A DNA stretch of 15,000 nt from Chrysomallon squamiferum (lineage: Eukaryota; Mollusca; Gastropoda; Neomphalida; Peltospiridae). The notes under the pieces were generated by a model. That model had not been told where the DNA came from. It did not search any database and saw only the letters and a list, made by a program, of their open reading frames with translations. Below are positions 8,021 through 15,000 of this stretch, one piece after another (positions within the stretch are counted from its first letter, which is position 1; each line of letters opens with the position of its first letter). The position numbers and the translations under genes are program-made. The stretch covers positions 5,500,401 to 5,515,400 of the forward strand of contig CM022665.1 in assembly GCA_012295275.1 (NCBI GenBank), read 5' to 3'.

Positions 8021-8477
8021 AGTTAGAAAGACAGAAAGACAGACAACAGACAGACCAACATCTATATATGCATACACCAGTTTTAAATGTGTGTGGTCTA
8101 ACCAAATGACCAACATTTCCATTCCGTATAGAATTTCTGATACGAGCAGCAAAAAGTGTCAAACAATTATAATGTTTATCTCTGTATATTACATCTGTCG
8201 ATATCATGTTCGTTATTGGTGTCAGCACATCCCAGACATCTGGTCACAGGATGACGAGATTTCGTCACAATAATTACAGAAATCAATATCATTTTATTAC
8301 ATCGTTGTTTTTTTCTCAAAAGCAAATGTTACACACTAAGAGTTAGGTGTTACGTGTATCTAGCATTACATCAGGTGACTGTGTGAATCAATTATTATTT
8401 GGACCATGTTACTAATGAATTTTGCTGAGTATTTAGATCCGGTCTGTATGTGTACAGATAGAGAGATAGATTGAATT

Positions 8478-8530
8478 TATTATTATTATTATTCTTATTC
8501 TTATTATTATTATTGTTATTATTATTGTGA
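8478..8530. repeat. ATT microsatellite in X2
   Basis: ATT repeats with CTT and GTT interruptions, at the site of the X1 and X3 arrays. Confidence 0.9.
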
Positions 8531-9411
8531 TGGTGGTGGTGTTAATAATGGTAGAAGTAACTATAGCATAACTTGAATTTAATGTTACGAATGCATCGTC
8601 AGTTATTTTATTTCTTTCTCTAGAAATTATCTAATATTCATCTATTAGCAAAGTGATCAACACACACGCACACGCACAAACACACACCCACGCGCACACA
8701 CATATACACAGATATATAAAACCTGATAGTAATTTTAGTGAATCAAGAATGACGACAACAAAAGCATTAAGGGAATAACGTACACTTTAAAATAAGGCAT
8801 TTAAAATGCGGTCAGAGAACATCATATGTGGACTTTTTAATTCTAATTTCATCAAAGACTGGACTGAACCAAAACAAATTATAAATCCATGTTGTGGACA
8901 GATAAGTCACTGATTATGATTCATAATTTCCTTCTAATTTCCCACTTATTTCAGAATTGGTTAGTAAAAGTAAAATACTGTACAGAAAGTGTTTAACAAC
9001 TGTTTAACAACTGTGAAGGTAAATGCTTTAAAATATAAAATAACTAACAAATAAGCCAAAAAAAGTGCTACAACAATGTGGTTTGTTTTTTGTTTTTTGT
9101 TTATTTCTTTCTTTCTTCATTTTAATTTAAGTTTTTTATTTGTTTTATTAATCCTCTTTGTTTTTCATCTTAGTAAGTAAACATCAGAAACTGCAAAAGT
9201 AAAGAATTATAAATATAATTATTATAAAACGTTTCTATTTGATTTAACATAATTAATTCTTAATGGATTATAAAAAGAAAGAAATGAAGGTTAGACTAAA
9301 TACATATACACATTAACACACATACATTTATACATACATAGAACACACACATATACCGACATGTATGCATGCATACATACATACACACACATATACATAC
9401 ATACATACATA

Positions 9412-9416
<5 letters not shown>

Positions 9417-9493
<77 letters not shown>
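9417..9493. repeat. GA dinucleotide microsatellite in X2
   Basis: About 75 bp of pure GA. X1 has only GGAGAGAGACAGAGG at this site (3190-3204), so the array expanded after the split from X1. Confidence 0.95.
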
Positions 9494-9497
<4 letters not shown>

Positions 9498-9724
9498 ATT
9501 ATGAAATTTAAGAATATTCATAAAGTTGTTTGATACAAAATATAACGTCAGCGTGAAAACATGTGACATGTATCTCAATTTTTTATCCGAGTTAGAAGAT
9601 GCTAAAATATATTACATATAGAGTTGTGTCCCTTTGCGTTTGCTTCACACTAACGATTTTGTCAGAAAAATGATAAAACAGATAAGAGTTGTGTCCCTTC
9701 GTATCTGTTTCGTATTCACAATTA

Positions 9725-10130
9725 AAAATATTTGCTGGCCTGTTTTCATATGTGATAGATAGATCGCAGTTTATTTGGTTCAATGTTAAGGACTGGTTGG
9801 TCGTAGGATCAGTCTTTCATAGTGCATCCAACTGATTATTTCCCATTCCAGCCAATACCACTTGTTTTTCAATTTATGAGCTATGTCCTTTCCTTTCTAT
9901 ATGAATATGCATATCTACATCAACAAAACACAAACTTCTAATGTGAAAAATAATAAACCACAGCTTGGCATCGACAGATTTCTTTTTTCTTTGTATGTTA
10001 GGTGTAATGTTATTTAATTTTATTTTAAACTGTTTTTCAAGAGAAATAATTATCTGTGTGTGAAATATCAATTAACTGACAAATAAACAAAGAATTATGC
10101 ACCAGTATTCCTTTTTATTATTTTTATTAA
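9725..10130. other. Conserved 3' flank of gene C
   Basis: Counterpart of 5390-5802. It includes two conserved minus-strand AATAAA motifs (10114-10119 and 10123-10128). No gene is supported. Confidence 0.4.
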
Positions 10131-10135
10131 TTTCA

Positions 10136-10203
10136 GTAGTAGTAGCAGTTGTTCTTGTAGTAGCAGTAGAGTAGTAGTAGTAGTAGTAGCAGTGGTAGTT
10201 GTA
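10136..10203. repeat. GTA microsatellite downstream of gene C
   Basis: Interrupted GTA repeats, counterpart of 5809-5934. Confidence 0.9.
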
Positions 10204-10651
10204 CTAGTAATATATCTGTTTGATTTTCATTATCATCTCATTGATTACAGAAGTAGATCTGAGATTCTCTAAAAATTAAGAATTTTTAATATATTATTAT
10301 AAAATATTATAGTTCAGTCAATGAATATTTAATACTTCACATAAAGATGTGTTTGGTCACTTCGCATTTGTGTCGTTTTTACTTTAATTGTTTCATTTGT
10401 TTATTTTTACCTATTTTATTTATTATTAGTGGTAGTTGTATTTTTTATCGCCTGATAAAATGTTCCATGAAATGATGAACAAATAAGAATATAATTAAAA
10501 TTAAAAAAACCAACACAAAATAAAAATATAAATGAATATTCTGATTTGTATAAATGTTTACAGTCGCGTACACAGAGCGTCATATAAACAAGAATATTTG
10601 ATATCCAGAATAACAAATGTAAATTTACCTTGCTGACTGGTCGTTTTCTTC

Positions 10652-11302
10652 TTATTTAAGAGGAATAAATTCATCACCTAGAGAACAAAAGAAACAGAAA
10701 CTTTTGTCGGAAATTGACATCAACCTCAACAGTCAGTAAATAATAAATATATATATATATATATATATATGAACTGATGTTTGTCTGTATGTTGCTGTTG
10801 TTTCGTTTGTTTCTTTTTGCCTTTTTAAAAAAAATAAATAAATAAATAAAATAAAATAAATTCCAATATTTTTTTCTTTTCATTTTTCAACTACCGATAA
10901 AAATATTATCTCACTTACTTTCTTTATTCAAAGTTTCCATTAAATTTTCAACTTCTCTTTCACTGAAGAATTTTGAGAGATCCGACTCAATCTCGAATCT
11001 GTTTTCATTTTGATCATCAGCTCTTTTCTTTCCATATCCTACAACACACAGTACAAAGTGATAAGAACTATTAACATAAACAGTATCAAACCAGTACTAT
11101 TTAAAATGTAATAAGTATTTCTCAACTAGTACCATTTTATTTGAAACAAAAGAAATAAGAAGTGTGACATAATAAATAAAGAACCTGTTGGCATTATTCC
11201 GATTGGTCCAGGACGAGGCCATCCATGACGTCGAGTCCAAAAAGCTGACGAGTCTTCGACGGCCATAAAACAAAGTAAGGCAAAAATAATCACTGGTTTC
11301 AT
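10652..11302 (-). CDS. Gene C: secreted Trp/Arg/Pro amidated peptide precursor (87 aa)
   Basis: Coding exons 11302-11185, 11038-10919 and 10677-10652 (stop TAA), with the same splice phases as gene B. The signal peptide is MKPVIIFALLCFMAVEDSSA. The mature peptide starts FWTRRHGWPRPGPIG, then I-M-P-T-G-Y, followed by G-K-K-R. This predicts a 21-residue linear basic peptide (3 Arg, 1 His, 2 Trp, no Cys, no acid) with an amidated Tyr. It holds one PRPGPIG core where B holds four repeat units. The exon 3 propiece is nearly identical to that of B (ADDQNENRFEIESDLSKFF...VENLMETLNKE) and exon 4 again gives SDEFIPLK. The donor after exon 3 is a strong GTAAGT. All splice sites, the reading frame and the TATA-led 5' exon are intact, so it looks functional. 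Amidation and processing follow from known convertase and PAM site rules; defence function is inference. Confidence 0.85.
10747..10771. repeat. AT microsatellite in gene C intron 3
   Basis: About 24 bp of AT repeats between exons 3 and 4. Gene B has TGTG repeats in the same intron (6294-6326). Confidence 0.9.
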
Positions 11303-11558
11303 CTGTAAGTAAAAAGAAAAGGAATTTTAATTTTAACACAATCAGCAAGTTATTTATTTATTATTTTCTGCGACAGACAGAGAGCTAATAGACAGATACG
11401 CAAACAGAGAAAGGGAGACAAACACACAGACAGATAGATAAATATGAAGATATTAATAACCTTATGAGATTACAGTATTCCAAACCCTGGCGACTCCAAG
11501 CATCTAACAATTGTAATTCAATAAATAAATAAATAATAATAATGAAAAATAAACTTAC

Positions 11559-11605
11559 CTTGATGTTCAAATGAAATGAATATCTTCAAATCTGTACTGT
11601 GTTAT
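11559..11605 (-). other. Gene C exon 1 (5' UTR)
   Basis: Donor CATCAAG/GTAAGTTT at 11559/11558, matching gene B. There is no ATG after the inferred start site, so the first AUG of the spliced mRNA is that of exon 2. The right boundary is estimated from TATA distance. Confidence 0.65.
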
Positions 11606-11628
11606 GTTTTTCTGTATTTCATATTGTT

Positions 11629-11638
11629 CTATTTATAC
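11629..11638 (-). promoter_or_regulatory. TATA box of gene C
   Basis: The minus strand reads GTATAAATAG at the position equivalent to the gene B TATA box. Only the last base differs within the 10-mer. Confidence 0.7.
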
Positions 11639-11640
11639 AT

Positions 11641-11746
11641 GAAAGGTGTCTCTTCTGCATTGTGTCAAATTTCTGATTTGTTTCTCCAACTGTCAAGTCC
11701 GGGTTCTCACAAAACGTGTAGGTGAAGAATTAACTTTTATTTCTCC

Positions 11747-11777
<31 letters not shown>

Positions 11778-11940
11778 TAGAACACCTGTTTCATTTAGCC
11801 AGTTTTAATGATCATAGAAAGAACAGAATTCATTTTGGTGAACATTAGATCCTTCTCTCAAGCTCTTAACAGCATTTTTAAAATTTCGTTATCATTTTAG
11901 CAGTATTTCGCAGAAATTGTCAAAAAGTAGTTTAGAACAT
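11641..11940 (-). promoter_or_regulatory. Conserved upstream region of gene C
   Basis: This matches the upstream region of gene B, with a longer CTTT run at 11747-11778 and a short insertion near 11652-11665. It lies between the TATA box and the TACA array that starts near 12000. Confidence 0.45.
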
Positions 11941-11999
11941 AGAAAAATACCAACTATCTATATTAATATACGACAACAAAACTTACATAGATTCATACG

Positions 12000-12248
12000 T
12001 ACGCACGTATATATATATATATATCCATACATATAGTTAGAATCATATATACATACATACATACAAACATACATACATACCTACCTACATACATACATAC
12101 ATACATTCAATCAGTATATGCTAACATACGTAAATATTAATATACAATCATACCATCATACACACATACACACACAGATACATTCATACACACTTACATA
12201 CATACATACAGACATATACATACATACACACATATACATACATACATG

Positions 12249-12280
<32 letters not shown>

Positions 12281-12297
12281 CATACATACACACATAA
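12000..12297. repeat. TACA tetranucleotide array upstream of gene C
   Basis: Imperfect TACA repeats with a TA run at 12007-12023 and one copy of the ATTCAATCAG unit. This is the counterpart of 7536-8020. Confidence 0.9.
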
Positions 12298-12753
12298 AGT
12301 TAGAAAGACAGACAGACAGACAACAGACAGACAGACATCTATAGATCCCTACACCACTTTTAAAAATGTTGGTGGTCTAACCAAATGACCAACATTTCCA
12401 TTCCGTATAGCATTTCTGATACGAGCAGCAAAAAGTGTCAAACAATTATAATGTTTATCTGCATATATTACATCTGTCGATATCATGTTCATTATTGGTG
12501 TCAGCACATCCCAGACATCGGGTCACTAGATGACGAGATTTCGTGACAATAATTACAGAAATCAATATCATTTTATTATGTGGGGTTTTTTTTCTCAAAA
12601 GCAAATGTTACACACTAAGAGTTAGGTGTTACGTGTATCTAGAATTACATCAGGTGACTGTGTGAATCAATTATTATTTCTATTATGTTACTAATGAATT
12701 TTGCTGAGTATTTAGATCCGGTCTGTATGTGTACAGATAGAGAGAAAGACTGA

Positions 12754-12756
<3 letters not shown>

Positions 12757-12808
<52 letters not shown>

Positions 12809-12822
12809 GTTATTATTATTGT
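12757..12822. repeat. ATT microsatellite in X3
   Basis: Uninterrupted TTA repeats except one GTT near the end. Confidence 0.95.
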
Positions 12823-13702
12823 GATGGTGTTGGTGGTAATAATGGTAGTAGTAACTATAGCATAACTTGAATTTAATCTTACAAATGCATAGTCAGTTAC
12901 ATATTTCATTTCTATCTCTAGAAGTTATCTAATTTTCATCTACCAGCAAAGTGATCAACACATATGCATATGCACAGACACACACGGACGCGCACACACA
13001 TATACACAGATATATAAAACCTGATAGTAATTTTAGTGAATCAAGAATGACGACAACAAAAGCATTAAGGGAATAACGTACACTTTAAAATAAGGCATTT
13101 AAAATGCGGTCAGAGACCATCATATATGGACTTTTTAATTCTAATTTCATCAAAGACAGGACTGAACCAAAACAAATTATAAATCCATGTTGTGAAGAGA
13201 TCAGTCACTGATTATGATTCATAATTTCCTTCTAATTTCCCACTTATTTCAGAATTGGTTAGTAAAAGTAAAATACTGTACAGAAAGTGTTTAACAACTG
13301 TTTAACAACTGTGAAGGTAAATGCTTTAAAATATAAAATAACTAACAAATACGCCAAAAAAAGTACTACAACAATTTGTTTTGTTTTTGCTTTTTTCTTT
13401 ATTTCTTTATTTTAATTTATTTTATTTTTTTTTGTATTAATCCTCTTTGTTTTTCATCTTAGTAAGTAAACATCAGAAACTGCAAAAGTAAAGAATTATA
13501 ATTATTATAAAACGTTTTTATTTTATTTAACATAATTAATTCTCAATGGATTACAGAATGAAAGAAATGATGGTTAGACTAAATACATATACTCATTATA
13601 CATACATTCAACACACACACACACACACATACGACATGCATGCATACATACATACGTACATACACACACACATACATACATACATACATAAATACATACA
13701 TA

Positions 13703-13705
<3 letters not shown>

Positions 13706-13779
<74 letters not shown>
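13706..13779. repeat. GA dinucleotide microsatellite in X3
   Basis: About 73 bp of pure GA following CA and TACA repeats (13598-13702). Homologous to the X2 array. Confidence 0.95.
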
Positions 13780-13780
<1 letters not shown>

Positions 13781-14039
13781 CAATTAAGAAATTTGGGAAT
13801 ATTCAAACAGTTGTCTGATACAAAATGTAACGTCAGCGTGAAAACTTGTGACATGTATCTCAACTTATTATCCGAGTTAGAAGATGCTAAAATATATTAC
13901 ATATAGAGTTGTGTCCCATTGCGTTTGCTTCACACTAACGATTTTTTCAGAAAAATGATAAAACAGATAACAGTTGTGTCCCTTCGTATCTGTTTCGTTA
14001 GACAGTTAAAATATATATATATATTGTTTTTTCTTGTAT

Positions 14040-14745
14040 TTATATTGTTTTAATGGACGAAACACCTTAAACAATAATAATAAAACAAAATTTGTTGAAC
14101 TGTTTCAATTTTATCGTGTTTATGACAATGATCGATTAAAGAAGATGTTGTCCTGTGTTTCGAAACCAGAATAAATATTAATTTACCTTCCATATTATTT
14201 TCTTCTTCCTAGAGAGGAATAAATTCATCATCTAAAAAAGAAAATAGAAAGAAAATATTGTGAAATAAAAACAGGCAAGCAACAATACATTTAATAAATT
14301 AATAATAACAATAGAAATAATAACTATTGCAATGAAACAGTAATTCTGTGATGAATAAATAAATATTTCTAAATATTTTTTAAAATTCATTCTTATTTTC
14401 CTTTTAACAATCTAATGAAATATTTGTTTTATTGTTAGGTACAGCTATCATCATGATAAAAGAAAGAAGAAAAAAACAACAAAAAAAAAAACAAGCAAGA
14501 ACAACAAAAACGATTTCTTTTCTCAACCACTTGTAAAAATATTGTCTTACTTTCTTTATCGAGAGTTTCCATTAAATCTTCAACTTCTCTTTCACTGAAG
14601 AATTTTGAGAATTCCGACTCAGTCTTGAATCTGTTTTCATTTTGATGATCAGCTCTTTTCTTTGCGTGTGCTGCGATGCAGAATACAATGTGATAGTATG
14701 TATTTCCATGAAAATATTGAACGTGTATCATTTAAAAGTTGTGTC
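14040..14745. repeat. Segmental duplicate containing gene D exons 3-4
   Basis: Partner of 3480-4203. The A and D copies share NDEF at exon 4 (AT-GAT rather than GT-GAT), similar intron 3 lengths (331 and 319 nt) and the same 3' flank, which differs from that of B and C. The family therefore has two subgroups, A/D and B/C. Confidence 0.8.
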
Positions 14746-14933
14746 AAGTATCATTTTATTTTATAAATAAATCAATAAATCAATAAATAAAAATGTGACA
14801 TAATAAATAATGAACCTGAAGGAAGCATTCCTATTGGTCCAGGATTCGGGATCCTTATACGCCATCTCCACGAAGCTGAAGATTCTTCAATAGCCAGAAT
14901 ACCAAGCAAAGCAAGAACAATCGCCAGTTTCAT
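14209..14933 (-). CDS. Gene D: secreted Trp/Arg-rich peptide precursor lacking the amidation glycine (86 aa)
   Basis: Coding exons 14933-14816, 14670-14551 and 14231-14209 (stop TAG). The acceptor of exon 2 lies one base before the ATG (TTTACTTAG then GATG). The signal peptide is MKLAIVLALLGILAIEESSA. The mature part begins SWRWRIRIPNPGPIGMLPS, then A-H-A and K-K-R. The N-terminus alternates aromatic or aliphatic residues with Arg (WRWRIRI), unlike the HQHH or TRRHG starts of B and C, while the PGPIG core is kept. The residue before KKR is Ala, not Gly, so the product should be cleaved but not amidated unless trimmed further. The propiece reads ADHQNENRFKTESEFSKFF... and the tail is NDEFIPL. 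It groups with pseudogene A in exon 3, exon 4 and 3' flank. The promoter and 5' exon lie beyond the right edge of the window. Confidence 0.8.
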
Positions 14934-15000
14934 CCTAAGTAAAAAAAGAAAAGTAAAAGAATTTAAATTTTTACAGAATTGAAATGTTATTCATTTAACT

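Larger units (their letters stand above)
5390..8030. repeat. Segmental duplicate containing gene B
   Basis: This is collinear with 9725-12300 from the 3' flank (TTTGCTGGCCTGTTTTCATA in the right copy, one base different here) through all exons and introns, the promoter and the TACA arrays. Differences are the octapeptide expansion in exon 2, a 109-bp tandem duplication upstream, an insertion near 10415-10565 in the C copy, and microsatellite length changes. Confidence 0.85.
8030..9725. repeat. Intergenic duplicated block X2
   Basis: This is the spacer between gene C (right) and the upstream side of gene B (left), closely matching X3. X2 and X3 share a duplicated TGTTTAACAAC near 8990-9012 and 13290-13312 that is single in X1 (2718-2730), so they separated more recently. 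X2 contains ATT, CA, TACA and a long GA array. No gene is supported beyond a short conserved ORF at its right end. Confidence 0.85.
9725..12300. repeat. Segmental duplicate containing gene C
   Basis: This is the partner of 5390-8030. Close similarity extends through introns and flanks, so B and C arose by a whole-gene tandem duplication that included promoter and spacer. Relative to B it carries about 150 extra bp in the intron or 3' flank after exon 4 (about 10415-10565). Confidence 0.85.
12300..14000. repeat. Intergenic duplicated block X3
   Basis: This is the spacer between gene D and the upstream side of gene C. It is nearly collinear with X2, with differences mainly in microsatellite lengths (ATT at 12757-12822, GA at 13706-13779). 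No gene is supported beyond the short conserved ORF at its right end. Confidence 0.85.

Noticed and set aside
14435-14731. 98-aa unspliced frame over gene D exon 3
   Set aside because: It reads through an intron at both ends. The splice acceptor at 14671 and donor at 14550 define the real 120-nt exon.
1-15000. tRNA, rRNA, transposase or reverse-transcriptase remnants
   Set aside because: No cloverleaf-compatible B box, rRNA stretch or conserved transposon domain could be recognised on either strand.

Overview
The window is nuclear DNA of an invertebrate animal. It is AT-rich, densely packed with microsatellites (TACA, CA, CT/GA, ATT, GTA), and its genes are split by short GT-AG introns. Long TACA and CA/TA arrays of this kind are common in mollusc genomes, and a cephalopod-like mollusc would fit, but nothing seen fixes the taxon. 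No bacterial, organellar, tRNA, rRNA or CRISPR feature was found.

The main content is a tandem family of four related genes, all on the minus strand, each encoding a small secreted peptide precursor. From left to right: A (3632-4131, pseudogene), B (6208-6883 coding, 110 aa), C (10652-11302, 87 aa) and D (14209-14933, 86 aa). I reconstructed them exon by exon from conserved splice sites. Exon 1 is a short 5' UTR behind a TATA box. Exon 2 starts at or one base before the ATG and carries a 20-residue signal peptide plus the variable basic Pro/Trp/Arg peptide. Exon 3 is exactly 120 nt in all four copies and carries the processing site and an acidic propiece. Exon 4 encodes a tiny tail (SDEFIPLK or NDEFIPL), the stop, and a splice donor 22-23 nt further on. 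All coding introns are phase 1. In B and C the peptide runs into G-Y-G-K-K-R, a furin/prohormone-convertase plus C-terminal amidation signal. D has A-H-A-K-K-R instead, so it keeps the cleavage site but loses the amidation glycine. A lacks exons 1 and 2, has KKT for KKR, and stops early.

The layout shows repeated segmental duplication. Blocks of about 1.5-1.7 kb (X1 1930-3435, X2 8030-9725, X3 12300-14000) separate the genes. B with its flanks (5390-8030) matches C with its flanks (9725-12300). A with its 3' flank (3480-4203) matches D with its 3' flank (14040-14745). A further pair (Y1 1340-1800, Y2 4560-5000) lies left of X1 and right of A.

The left end (1-1220) looks like the 3' part of an unrelated plus-strand gene: two tandem copies of a short exon-like element, then a candidate last exon with a polyadenylation signal. 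Its product is not recognisable.

I cannot name the peptide family. Signal peptide, short linear cationic Pro/Arg/Trp peptide, KKR with or without Gly, then acidic propiece is the architecture of many antimicrobial-peptide and some neuropeptide precursors, so host defence is the leading inference rather than something shown by the sequence.
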